Below are positions 53,701-61,986 of a DNA stretch of 64,000 nt, one piece after another. Numbering within the stretch: the stretch's first letter is position 1; each line of letters starts with the position of its first letter. The notes under the pieces are model-generated. The model was not told the origin of the DNA and ran no database searches. It worked only from the letters and a program-made list of their open reading frames with translations. The stretch covers positions 124,001-188,000 of the forward strand of contig BNCN01000006.1 in NCBI GenBank assembly GCA_014656495.1, in the 5' to 3' direction. Source of the DNA: Comamonas sp. KCTC 72670 (GTDB lineage Bacteria > Myxococcota > Myxococcia > Myxococcales > Myxococcaceae). A program made the translations under genes and the position numbers.

Positions 53701-56700
53701 ACCGAAGAGACGCTGCGGCATGAAGCTGCGCTGACGGCGGCTGAGGCTCGGCACCTCGAGGAGACGCAGCGGCGGGAGGCCGTGGAAGCCTCGCTGGCGT
53801 CGGCCGAGGCGCGTCTCGCAGAGCAGGCTCAGCGGCGCGAAGCCGTGGAGTCGGTCCTCGCGACGATTGAGGCTCGCCATCGAGAGGAGGTGCGCCGGCG
53901 TGAGGACGTGGCGTCCTTGCTCGCGGAGGCGGAGTCCCGGCATCTGGAGGAGACGCGGCGGCGTGAGGACGTCGAGTCGGCCCTGGCGACGGCGGAGTCG
54001 CATCAGCGTGAGGAGGCGCGGCGACGGGCCGAGCTGGAAGCCGCGCTCGCCGAGGCGCTGGCGCAGCGGTCCTCGGAAGCGGAGTCGCGGGGGCAGACGG
54101 AAGCCGCGCTCGCCGTCGCCCGGCGCCAGCACGAGGAGACCCTGGCGGAGCTGTCCGAGGCTCGCGAGCGGTTCGCCTCTGAACGCGAGCATCGTGAGCG
54201 CATTGCCGCGGAGCACTCCGCGATGCGAGAGCGTGCCTTCGGCGCGGACGAGGTCGTTACCCGGCTCCAGGCCGAGGCTGCCTCGGAGCGGGAGGCGCGC
54301 ACCCAGCTCGAAGGTGCACTGTCTCTCACGCAGTCCGAGCTTCATGCGGAACGCAGCGCGCGCGCGGAACTCGATGCGTCGCTGGCCGTCGCGCAGCGGG
54401 ACTTGGATGCGGAGCGTCAGGGACGCGGAGACGGCGAAGCCGCGCTGACGCGCGTCCAGGCGCAGTTGGGGACGGAGCAAGCCGCTCGCGCCGAAGCGGA
54501 GGCCGCCCTGGCGCAGGTCCGAGCGGCGCTCGACGCCGAGCAGCGCGCGCGTGCGGAGGCCGAGGCGGCGCTGGCCCAGTCCCGCGTGGCACTCGAGGCG
54601 GAGCAGCAGACGCGTACCGAAACCGCGGACGCACTGGTCCGGCTCCAGGAGGAGACGGCCCGTGTTCGCGCGGAGGCTTCCGAGCGCGACCAGGCGCGGC
54701 AGGAGCGCCTGTCCGCCGCCGAGCGCGTGATGGCCGAGCAGGAGCGCGCCTTGGAGACGCAGCGCGCGGCGGCCGAGGCTCGCGAGCAGGCGCTTCGTGA
54801 GGTCGTGTCGCGGCTCGAATCCGAGCGGACCTCGATGGAAGGCGCGGCGCAGGAGCAGCGTTCGGCGCTGGAAGCCCGGCTCGCGGAGACGCGCGCCGCG
54901 CAGGAGTCGGACGCGGCACGTGCCGTGGCGCTGGCGCAGTCGCTCTCGGAGTTGGAGCAGGCTCGGAGCGCCGCGGATGCGCAGTTGATCGAGCGCGCCG
55001 GCATCATCGACGCGCTGGAGGCCCAGGTCTCGGCGCTTCGGACGCAAGTGGCGGACGGGGAGGCCGGGGCGGCGCAGCATGCGCAAGCGCTGTCCGAGGC
55101 GCGTGAGGCCTTGTCTCGGCTGGAGACGGCTTCGCAGGAGCGCATGGTGGAGCTTCAGCGCCAGTTGGATGCGGCGCTCGCTCGCGCCGGGCAGTCTCAG
55201 GGCGAACTGGAGGCGCTGGCCGCGGACCGGGAGCAGGCGCGGACGGCGCTGGCCGCGGCGCAGCAGGAGTTGGCACACCTCGCCATCGCTCGGCAGGAGA
55301 ACATGCGGCTGGGGACGCAGCTTCAGCGCGCCATGGCGGCCGTGAACGAGCGGGGGATGCACATCGCCCGGCTGGATGCGGAGCTGGTGGACGCCCAGGA
55401 CCGGCTCGCCGCGCAGCGCGAGAACGCCGAGCTGCTCATGGTGCAGCTCGAAACGGCGCGCCGTTTCGCGGGCAAGGCCACCGCGATGGAGAACTCGCTC
55501 GAGGCGGAGCGCGCGGTGTTGGAGACGCTGCGGGCCGAGCTGGCGCGGGCGAACGAGGCCGTCACCGAGGAGCAGGCCCGGGCGAACGCGCTGGAGGCTC
55601 GGCTCACGGAGTCGACCGAAGGCCTGTCCCGGGCCCGGACCGAGCTGGAGGCTCAGCTCGCGGAGCTCCAGGCTCGCTTCGAGGCTGAACGTGCCTCGCT
55701 CGAAGGGCAGCTCGCGGAGGTCCAGTCGCGCTCTGAAGCTGAACGTGGCGCGCTGGAAACCCGGATCGCCGACGCCCAATCGCGGGCCGAGGCCGAGCGT
55801 GCCGCGTTCGAAGAGCAATTCGCCCAGGCGACCGCCCGCGCCGAGGCGCAGCGTGCCGAATCGGAACGCGTCGCCGCCGAACGCACGGCGCTGGAGCAGC
55901 AGCTCGCGGCTGCGGAGTCGCGGCTCACTGAAGGTGCCGCGCGGACCGAGGCGCAGCGCGCTGAACTGGAATCGCGGTTGGCCGAGGTCACGGCTCAGCT
56001 TGATACCGCGCGCGCTGAAGTCGCCGTCCGGCTGGCCGATGTCACCACCCAGGCGGATGTGCAGCGCACCGAACTCGAGTCGCGCCTCTCCGCGCTCGCC
56101 ACTCAGGCGGAGCGCCAGCGCGCCGAACTGGAGTCGCGCCTCTCCGCGCTCGCCACTCAGGCGGAGCGCCAGCGCGCCGAGCTGGAGTCGCGCCTCGCCG
56201 AGGTCACGGCCCAGGCCGAAGCGCAGCGCGGTGAGCTGACCTCACGCCTCGCCGAAGCCAATGACCGTGTCGCCCAGCTCGCGGACGCCGCCGCCCGGGC
56301 CGAGGCCGACAGCGCCTCGCGAGAGGCCCACCTCGCCGAGGTCACGGCCCAGCTCGAGGCCCTGCGCGCCAACCTGGAAGCCGCCGCCGCCGAGCGCGCC
56401 GCGCTCCAGGCCGCCCAGGACAAGCTCGCGCGCGCCGACTCCGACAAGGAGCGCCTCCAGTCCGACCTCACCGTGGCCCGCGCGGCCCGGGTCCGCCTCG
56501 AAGGCCGCGTCACGGCCCTCGAAACCGCCTCCACCGAAGCCGTCCGCATCCTCGACTCGGAGCGCGCGGAGCGCACGCGGCTCGCCCAGGCGCTCGAAGC
56601 GGCCACCCAGCAGCTTCAGCAGCGCGAAGGGGGTGCCTCCAGCCAGCTCGCGGCCTTCCAGACCGAGCGAGCCGAGCTCGAAGCGCAGCTCCAGGGCCTC

Positions 56701-57138
56701 AACGCGCAGTTGCAAGCGCAGCAGGACCAGCTCGCGGCCTTCCAGGCCGAGCGTGCCGAGCTCGAAGCGCAGCTCCAGGGCCTCGGCGCCCAGCTCCAAG
56801 CGCAGCAGGACCGGCTGGCCTCCGTGGACGCGGAGCGCACCGAGCTGCTCGCCACCGTGGAGTCGCTCAAAACCTCCTCCCAGCCCGAGGCCGTGCTGGA
56901 GATGGCCGCGGAGATGGAGCTCCTCCAGTCCCTGGTCGAAGACCTCCAGCAGAAGCTCGCGGACCACGAGGCGGAGCGGGCCGCCGCTCAACGCGACGCC
57001 CCGGAGCCCGGCCGCAACACGCTGTCCGGCCCCCCCGCGCCCCCCCCGTCGCCGGGCGCCCGGCCCCCGCGCGCCGCGATTCCCGCCCTGGACCTGCCGC
57101 CCCAGCGTCCTTCCGTGAAGCCGGACGAGCGCGAGTGA
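50788..57138 (+). CDS. Giant coiled-coil protein with an N-terminal methyltransferase-like domain
   Basis: 2116 residues. Residues 1-185 resemble a class I SAM methyltransferase (VLEVDAVASTGGESARFLVERGARAVVSCD, FDVVLIADLAPYV, RLVTRQGFLVGGLRN), but the glycine-rich SAM loop is altered to AVASTGG. From about residue 245 to 2040 it is almost continuous heptad coiled coil of Glu/Ala/Arg/Leu. It includes DNA-level tandem repeats: 63-bp units near 53278-53400, 54-bp units near 56083-56196 and 84-bp units at 56647-56814. The tail is Pro-rich (GPPAPPPSPGARPP). A -10-like TATACT lies at 50762-50767. It may be a structural scaffold for polarity, motility or division; no named protein is recognised. The frame is intact throughout. 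Confidence 0.82.
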   Translation: MHHTFRRLGPSELLPRYIFAESLFARRRVLEVDAVASTGGESARFLVERGARAVVSCDRDVAAVEAAQKAHGGPNLRFRANVYDDFESGSFDVVLIADLAPYVKAPELLAELARLVTRQGFLVGGLRNVAGLALPQLLEAEETVPPTYGQLLDALSVHFGQVEVATQSPVLGYQLAFERGEGLQVDGTLVHHSEAAYFLVVAGQEPSRVVDPTWVQLPPEPLAFTRGKLDEVVARAKSWEERSGRLKEALTKLRAELTDREAEAASLRPALETARDDVARLTAQLEQSRGSEQAQRERDDLSGKLRRRELELQVAQERLADVDRRLAAQRLEVEAAQRAQADAGVQLLAAQESLRLERARREETATSLEEARERLTQAYAQVRELQEEQGTLRIERERDRLAAERAVEQSEDRRRAAEAARDRELRIAEQYSAALAAVEHLKAEAARAEDLSRDAGAAVSVKDAELARTARELAEAKQRTASAEGARQETESRLVSLQAEVRGLETELTAAREAQARLGQDVEALTRAESAARATAQKWEESLHEATQRLEVLEAERARTEARLGQALETERAELQSRLGTLERELEEERARAAALEQQVLDGVSAKAEVEARRQELEEERGALVRRVVELEAEASSNARAGRQASERATELEASLQAARAELESAHDEWQVSEEQLGQVRGELDSEREARAAVEDALRIARGKLESAAQRLTDAESTLAETREALDAEVQRRTALENALADARASLVSEQEGRAQSGSALETLRAQLEAEREHRGGAETALAETRSTLEEARQALTQVREALAAEEERRARWEAALADAQSQLQAEAQQRAQVEAALVSAQARHFEEAQQRAQVEAALVSAQAQHADEAQRRADVEAALASAQVRHAEEAQQRALDAAALADAEARHAEETRRREGAETALAAAEARFTESSQRSEDVESALAAAEARFTAESRRREDAESALAATEARFTEETLRHEAALTAAEARHLEETQRREAVEASLASAEARLAEQAQRREAVESVLATIEARHREEVRRREDVASLLAEAESRHLEETRRREDVESALATAESHQREEARRRAELEAALAEALAQRSSEAESRGQTEAALAVARRQHEETLAELSEARERFASEREHRERIAAEHSAMRERAFGADEVVTRLQAEAASEREARTQLEGALSLTQSELHAERSARAELDASLAVAQRDLDAERQGRGDGEAALTRVQAQLGTEQAARAEAEAALAQVRAALDAEQRARAEAEAALAQSRVALEAEQQTRTETADALVRLQEETARVRAEASERDQARQERLSAAERVMAEQERALETQRAAAEAREQALREVVSRLESERTSMEGAAQEQRSALEARLAETRAAQESDAARAVALAQSLSELEQARSAADAQLIERAGIIDALEAQVSALRTQVADGEAGAAQHAQALSEAREALSRLETASQERMVELQRQLDAALARAGQSQGELEALAADREQARTALAAAQQELAHLAIARQENMRLGTQLQRAMAAVNERGMHIARLDAELVDAQDRLAAQRENAELLMVQLETARRFAGKATAMENSLEAERAVLETLRAELARANEAVTEEQARANALEARLTESTEGLSRARTELEAQLAELQARFEAERASLEGQLAEVQSRSEAERGALETRIADAQSRAEAERAAFEEQFAQATARAEAQRAESERVAAERTALEQQLAAAESRLTEGAARTEAQRAELESRLAEVTAQLDTARAEVAVRLADVTTQADVQRTELESRLSALATQAERQRAELESRLSALATQAERQRAELESRLAEVTAQAEAQRGELTSRLAEANDRVAQLADAAARAEADSASREAHLAEVTAQLEALRANLEAAAAERAALQAAQDKLARADSDKERLQSDLTVARAARVRLEGRVTALETASTEAVRILDSERAERTRLAQALEAATQQLQQREGGASSQLAAFQTERAELEAQLQGLNAQLQAQQDQLAAFQAERAELEAQLQGLGAQLQAQQDRLASVDAERTELLATVESLKTSSQPEAVLEMAAEMELLQSLVEDLQQKLADHEAERAAAQRDAPEPGRNTLSGPPAPPPSPGARPPRAAIPALDLPPQRPSVKPDERE

Positions 57139-57162
57139 CCGCCCGCGACTAGGATTGCGCCC

Positions 57163-58014
57163 GTGGAAGCTCGCGAGCGCATCTTCAAGTACCAGGGCCT
57201 GGGCAATGACTTCGTCGTGCTGGACCGCCGAGGCTCCGGCCAGGACATCGACGCCGCCGCGTCGCGGTGGATGTGCGACCGCCGCCTGGGCATCGGCGGC
57301 GACGGCGTGCTGTCGCTCCTGCCCTCCGACCGAGGCGTCGCCCGGATGGTCGTGCACAACGCCGACGGCAGCATCGCGGAGATGTGCGGCAACGGCCTGC
57401 GCTGCGCGGTGAAGTACCTGGTGGACGCCTCGGGCGCCACGCCGGGCCACATCGACGTGGAGACGGGCGCGGGCGTGCTCACCTGCTTCCCCTCGTACGG
57501 CGAGGGCGGGGTGGTGGGCGTGGACATCTCCATGGGCCCCGCCCGGCTGGTCGAGCCCAACCTGCCTTCGGGCGCCACGGAAAAGGCCTTTCTGGACGCC
57601 TCCGTGCCAGGCCACCCCGAGCTGCGCGCCTACGCGGTGAGCATGGGCAACCCCCACATGGTCCTCCTGGACCAGCCGCTGGAGGCCGCCTCCCGGCTGG
57701 GGCCGCTCCTGGAGGTCCACCCGGCCTGGCCGGACCGCACCAACGTGGAGTTCGTCCGCGTGGACCCGGACGGCCTCACCGTGGTCGTCTGGGAGCGGGG
57801 CTGCGGCCTGACCCAGGCCTGCGGGACGGGGGCGTGCGCGTCCGCGGTGGCGGCGGTGCTGGCCCAACGGCTCCCGGCGGATGCCTGGCTGCGCGTCACC
57901 CTGCCAGGGGGTGACCTGCGCATCCGCGTCCCCGCCGACCTGTCCGACATTCGCCTCCGTGGCCCGGTGGCCTTTGTCTTCGAGGGCGTTGTCGCGGTTC
58001 CCTCGGGCCGGTAA
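57163..58014 (+). CDS. dapF: Diaminopimelate epimerase
   Basis: Interconverts LL- and meso-DAP for peptidoglycan and lysine. 283 residues. FKYQGLGNDFVVLDRRG at the N-terminus, the first catalytic cysteine Cys75 in NADGSIAEMCGNGLRC, and the second Cys220 in TQACGTGACASAVA. MGNPHMVL and RTNVEFVRV are also typical. The start is GTG at 57163. It lies 24 bp after the giant coiled-coil gene and 38 bp before the first response regulator, so read-through cotranscription is possible. Confidence 0.96.
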   Translation: MEARERIFKYQGLGNDFVVLDRRGSGQDIDAAASRWMCDRRLGIGGDGVLSLLPSDRGVARMVVHNADGSIAEMCGNGLRCAVKYLVDASGATPGHIDVETGAGVLTCFPSYGEGGVVGVDISMGPARLVEPNLPSGATEKAFLDASVPGHPELRAYAVSMGNPHMVLLDQPLEAASRLGPLLEVHPAWPDRTNVEFVRVDPDGLTVVVWERGCGLTQACGTGACASAVAAVLAQRLPADAWLRVTLPGGDLRIRVPADLSDIRLRGPVAFVFEGVVAVPSGR

Positions 58015-58052
58015 CCTCCCGCGTTCCTCTCGCCCCCAGGTCAGAACGCGCC

Positions 58053-59903
58053 GTGGCCGGACCCATCCTCGTCGTCGACGACGACCTGTTCTTCCGTCAG
58101 CTCGCCAGCGATTTGCTCTCACGTCATGGGCATCGCGTGGTCGTCGTGGAGAACGCAACGCTCGCGCTCGAAGAGGCGGCCCGTACGCCGTTCGACCTGG
58201 TCATCACCGACGTGGTGATGCCGGGTGTGGACGGCTTTGCTCTCACCTCGCGCCTGCGTGAGCGGGACCCGGACCAGGAGGTCATCCTCGTCAGTCAGCG
58301 CTCGGACCTCCGAGGTTCGGAGATGGCGCTGCGCTCGGGCGCGGCGGACTGCCTCACCAAGCCGGTGGAGGCCCACGACATGCTCCTCGCGGTGGACCGC
58401 GCGTTGGAGCGCGCGTCCCTGCGCCGCGAGCGCACGCAGCTGCGCGACGAGAACCTCGAGTTCGCCCGCTTCCACAACCTGCACCAGCGCTGCCTGGAGC
58501 TGCTGTCCCATCCGGACCTGGAGTGGCTCCAGGAGCGCCTCACCTCCGAGCTGGCGGCCATCTGCGACGCGCAGAGCGCCGCGCTGTGGGTGACGGACGA
58601 CCGGGGAGACCTGGTGCTGCGCGCCTACCGCGGCCTGCTCGATCGGCAGTTCCTGGCGGAGAAGATGAGCCCGGAGGGGCCGCTGGCCGGGCGCCTGCGC
58701 GAGGCCCAGCCCTGGTCGGCCCGGGATGAGCGCTCGGCGGTGATGTACGTGCCGCTGGTGGCGTCGGGGGAAGTGGTGGGCCTGGCGCAGCTCTCCGACC
58801 CACTGAGCGGCGACTTCCGCCCCGAGCACACGCGCGATGCGCGCGTGCTGGCGGACTTCGCGGCGGTGGGCCTGAAGAACGGCCGGAAGATGCTGGCGCT
58901 CCAGCGCCTGGGCCTGAGGGACCGCGAGACGGCGGCGTACAACCTCAGCTACTTCACCGACTACGCGTCCAAGGAAATCTACAAGGCCCGGCGGTATGGC
59001 CGGACCTTCTCGCTGCTGACCTTCTCCATCGACAACCTGCCCATGGTGCGCGTGCGCCAGGGCGCGGCGGACGCGAAGAAGGCGGTGCGCGGCATCATCA
59101 AGGCGCTCAGCAAGATCATCCGCGACTCGGACGTCATCGCGAAGGCGAGCGACCAGGAGTTCTACCTCCTGCTGCCGGAGACGGACTTCTTCGGCGCGCT
59201 GATGTTCGTGCGCCGCGCCGTGGCCGCCGTGCGTGAGGAGCCGGAAGCCATGGAGGTGGAGCAGCGGCTGCCCCTGATGTTGGTGGGCGGCGCCAGCACC
59301 TTCCCCAAGGACGGCGAGGACTTCGACGAGCTGGTGCACCGCTGCCGCCGCCGCATGGACGAGCGCCGCGCGTCGCTCCAGCGCCGGTTGATGCTGGACG
59401 GGCTGCCCTTCTGGGACGAGGTGGACCTGCTGCTCGGCACGCCCAACAGCCCCCGGCTGCCGGTGGACGAGCGCTCCGAGCCGAGCCGCCGGGGCAAGGT
59501 GTCCGACGTCCTCTTCGACGAGCTCCAGGCGGAGATCGCCCGGGAGATGATGCGCGACCCGGGCTCCCGCGGGCTGCTGTACGTGGGCGGGCCGGAGATT
59601 CGCACGGACCTGCCCATCGCGGCGGGGCTGGAGTCGGCGCCGCCGGACCTGTCCTCGCGCATCTACCTGCTGGGCCGCCGGGTGGACCTGGAGTCGCACC
59701 CCGCGCTGACCCCGGTGTTCCTGGAGGGCGACGACCGCATCGCGCGGCACGAGTTCATCCTCTGGCTCTCCGAGAACGCGGCGTACGCGCTCATCCAGCG
59801 CCGGGGCCACGGAGCGACGTGGGGGTTCCACACCTCGGACACCGCGGTGGTGGACGGGCTCATCTCCAAGCTGCAGGCCGAATACGACCTGCAGCCCTAC
59901 TGA
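58053..59903 (+). CDS. Response regulator: receiver, GAF and degenerate GGDEF domains
   Basis: 616 residues. Receiver (1-125): VVDDD, phosphoacceptor Asp53 in LVITDVVMPG, and Lys in CLTKPVEAHD. A GAF-like domain follows (about 145-285: SELAAICDAQSAALWVTDDRGDLVLRAYRG, VMYVPLVASGEVVGLAQLSDP). The third domain (about 295-450) has GGDEF topology (ALLTFSIDNL, VIAKASDQEFYLLLPE), but the signature reads ASDQEF, so it probably cannot make cyclic di-GMP. A further C-terminal 170 residues (LQAEIAREMMRDP, RIYLLGRRVDLESH, ARHEFILWLSENAAYALIQRRG) match nothing I know. Start GTG at 58053. Followed closely by a second response regulator. Confidence 0.85.
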   Translation: MAGPILVVDDDLFFRQLASDLLSRHGHRVVVVENATLALEEAARTPFDLVITDVVMPGVDGFALTSRLRERDPDQEVILVSQRSDLRGSEMALRSGAADCLTKPVEAHDMLLAVDRALERASLRRERTQLRDENLEFARFHNLHQRCLELLSHPDLEWLQERLTSELAAICDAQSAALWVTDDRGDLVLRAYRGLLDRQFLAEKMSPEGPLAGRLREAQPWSARDERSAVMYVPLVASGEVVGLAQLSDPLSGDFRPEHTRDARVLADFAAVGLKNGRKMLALQRLGLRDRETAAYNLSYFTDYASKEIYKARRYGRTFSLLTFSIDNLPMVRVRQGAADAKKAVRGIIKALSKIIRDSDVIAKASDQEFYLLLPETDFFGALMFVRRAVAAVREEPEAMEVEQRLPLMLVGGASTFPKDGEDFDELVHRCRRRMDERRASLQRRLMLDGLPFWDEVDLLLGTPNSPRLPVDERSEPSRRGKVSDVLFDELQAEIAREMMRDPGSRGLLYVGGPEIRTDLPIAAGLESAPPDLSSRIYLLGRRVDLESHPALTPVFLEGDDRIARHEFILWLSENAAYALIQRRGHGATWGFHTSDTAVVDGLISKLQAEYDLQPY

Positions 59904-59922
59904 CACGAAGCGGAGCGCCACC

Positions 59923-61422
59923 GTGGCCCCGGTCCGGAAGATTCTCATCGCAGACCCCGACCTCGAGTCCGTGCGCTCGCTGTCCCGCGCGTTGCGCACC
60001 AAGGGGTATCAGGTGCACTACGCGCCGGATGGCTCGCGGGCGCTGGAGGTGGCCGTGCTGCGCCACCCGGACCTCACGCTGTTCGACGAGGCCTGCCGGC
60101 TGCTCGACGCGCGCACCTTCATCCAGATTCTGCGCACCAACCCGCGCACCGAGGACATCCCGGTGGTGCTCACCACCGCGAGCTTCGAGTCGGACCGGCT
60201 GCGCGGCCTGCGGGACGGCTACCTGCGCAAGCCCTTCAACCTGGACGAGGTGCTCAGCCGCATCGAGCACATCTTCCGCCGCAGCGAGGCGGCCAAGGAC
60301 CTCAAGAGCGAGCAGCAGGAGATCGAAGGCTCGCTCAGCCAGCTCAGCATCCCGGACCTGATGCAGCTGCTGGGCATGAACCGGCGCAGCGGCCGGCTGA
60401 CGCTGGAGCGCGGCAACGACCGGGGCGAAATCGCCGTCGCCGAAGGCCGCCCGGTGAATGCGAAGCTGGGGCGCGTGGAAGGGGAGAAGGCCCTGTTCCG
60501 CCTGCTGGCGTGGGTGGATGGGACGTTCACCTTCTCGCCGGGCGGGAACGTGGCGAAGCCGCGCATCAACCGCGGCATGGATGACGCGCTGCTGGAAGGC
60601 ATGCGCCAGTCGGACGAGGTGACCCGGCTGATGCCGGGCCTGCCCCCGCGCCACACGCGGCTGATGCTGGCGCCGGACGCGGACCTTCAGGGCGACCAGC
60701 ACCCGGTGACGCAGCAGGTGGTGGACCTGCTCCGCCAGCCGCGCGCCCTGGGCGAGGTGCTGGACCTGGCGCCGGCCACGGACCTGGAGGTGCTCAACGT
60801 CCTCACCACGCTGATGCAGCGGGGCGTGGCGAAGGCCGCGGACGGGGACGGTGTGGAGGCGGCGACGGGCGAGCTGCTGGGCGCGGCGGAGGTCCACGCC
60901 CTGCGCGGCCGGCTCCTGCGCACGCGGGCGCCCGCGAAGGTGGCCACCGCGAAGATCTTCGTGTGCGGCAGCGGCGCGAGCGCGGCGCGGCGGGTGCTCT
61001 CGCGCATGCCCGGCATGGAGGCGCTGTCCGCCGAGCCCACCGCGGTGAAGAGTGGCTTTGGCACCTTGGGGCGCCTGGTGCTCAGCGAGGTGCTGCGCCT
61101 GGACTTCTGCGTGCTCCCTCCCGCCGAGGCGGCGCGCCCTCTGTGGCGTCCCTTCACGGCGGGGGCCCTGGGCGCGCTGCTGATGGACGTGGCCGAGCCC
61201 TCGGTGCGGCTCGCGCACTACCTCGCCTGGGAGTCCCGGATGCCCATCGTGGTGGTGGGCGCGGAGGTCCCCGCGGCGTTGCAGGGTGCCCCCGCGGGGG
61301 CCCTGGGCGCGGGGGATGACCTGGCGGACGCGCTGCGCTCACTGCTCGTCCAGGCGCTCAACCCGGCGCCCACGCTGCCCGGCGTGTCCCAGGTGCAGCG
61401 GGCCGCCGCGTCCATCGTGTAG
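59923..61422 (+). CDS. Response regulator with DUF4388 and a degenerate GTPase-like domain
   Basis: 499 residues. The receiver (1-125) has LIADPD and LTLFDEACRLLDA at the phosphorylation position. DUF4388/PATAN follows (about 135-245: IEGSLSQLSIPDLMQLLGMNRRSGRLTLERG, EIAVAEGRPVNAKLG, ALFRLLAWVDGTFTFSP). The last 160 residues resemble the Ras-like GTPase domain often fused to DUF4388 (AKIFVCGSGASAARRVLSRM, FGTLGRLVLSEVLRLDFCVLPP, GALGALLMDVAEPSVRLAHYLAWESRMPIVVVGAE). But the P-loop Gly-x4-GKT is replaced by GSGASAARR and no N-K-x-D is present, so nucleotide binding is doubtful. GTG at 59923, 19 bp after the previous gene. A likely signalling scaffold. Confidence 0.82.
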   Translation: MAPVRKILIADPDLESVRSLSRALRTKGYQVHYAPDGSRALEVAVLRHPDLTLFDEACRLLDARTFIQILRTNPRTEDIPVVLTTASFESDRLRGLRDGYLRKPFNLDEVLSRIEHIFRRSEAAKDLKSEQQEIEGSLSQLSIPDLMQLLGMNRRSGRLTLERGNDRGEIAVAEGRPVNAKLGRVEGEKALFRLLAWVDGTFTFSPGGNVAKPRINRGMDDALLEGMRQSDEVTRLMPGLPPRHTRLMLAPDADLQGDQHPVTQQVVDLLRQPRALGEVLDLAPATDLEVLNVLTTLMQRGVAKAADGDGVEAATGELLGAAEVHALRGRLLRTRAPAKVATAKIFVCGSGASAARRVLSRMPGMEALSAEPTAVKSGFGTLGRLVLSEVLRLDFCVLPPAEAARPLWRPFTAGALGALLMDVAEPSVRLAHYLAWESRMPIVVVGAEVPAALQGAPAGALGAGDDLADALRSLLVQALNPAPTLPGVSQVQRAAASIV

Positions 61423-61434
61423 TCCCGGGGCGCT

Positions 61435-61965
61435 TCACAACCGCGCGAGGATCGCCGCCCGCTTCTGGTCGTACTCGTCCTGCGTGATGAGGTCGCTGTC
61501 CAGCATCGTCTGGAGGTCCTTCAACGCCTTGACCGGGTCCGCGGGCGCCGCGGTCCTGGCCTCGGCGGCGGCAGCGGCTCCGGCGAACAAGGCTTGGAGG
61601 CTCTGGGGCCGCTGCTGCCCGATAGCCCCCAGGACGACGAACTGCTGAGGGTTGTTCGGGTCGACCTTCACCTTGAGGCGCACGTTGGGCTCCAGGATGA
61701 AGGCGTTCCAGTCATGCGCCCGGCTGCTGTGCTGGACCTGGTACGCGGGGCGGCCCGGCACCTTGAACTCCAGCAGGAAGTCGTAGACGAAGCGCCTGTT
61801 GACTTGCATCAGCGTGCGCTCCATCCGGAGGATGGTGGCCTCGCCATCGATGCCGTGCTCGCGGATGCGCTTCTTCTTCGCGTGCGACTGGAGGAAGTAC
61901 CACACCACGCCGCCGACGGCCGCCAGCCAGACGAACAGCAAAATTGTCTTGAGTAGGGTCGCCAC
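61435..61965 (-). CDS. SHOCT-domain membrane protein A
   Basis: 176 residues. One N-terminal transmembrane helix (TILLFVWLAAVGGVVWYFLQ), a beta-rich middle with VRLKVKVDPNNPQQFVVLG (DUF3592-like layout), and a C-terminal SHOCT motif DPVKALKDLQTMLDSDLITQDEYDQKRAAILARL (by parts). SHOCT segments mediate oligomerisation or attachment of short proteins. GTG at 61965 follows GAGGTGAT. It is homologous to the next gene on the left strand, with the same order of parts. Confidence 0.78.
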   Translation of the reverse strand: MATLLKTILLFVWLAAVGGVVWYFLQSHAKKKRIREHGIDGEATILRMERTLMQVNRRFVYDFLLEFKVPGRPAYQVQHSSRAHDWNAFILEPNVRLKVKVDPNNPQQFVVLGAIGQQRPQSLQALFAGAAAAAEARTAAPADPVKALKDLQTMLDSDLITQDEYDQKRAAILARL

Positions 61966-61986
61966 CCATCACCTCGATGCGCGCGT

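Noticed and set aside
51889-55818. 1309-residue open frame antisense to the giant coiled-coil gene
   Set aside because: It mirrors the heptad codon pattern (Glu/Ala/Arg codons read backwards give Leu/Arg/Gly), has no domains, and the sense frame explains the sequence.
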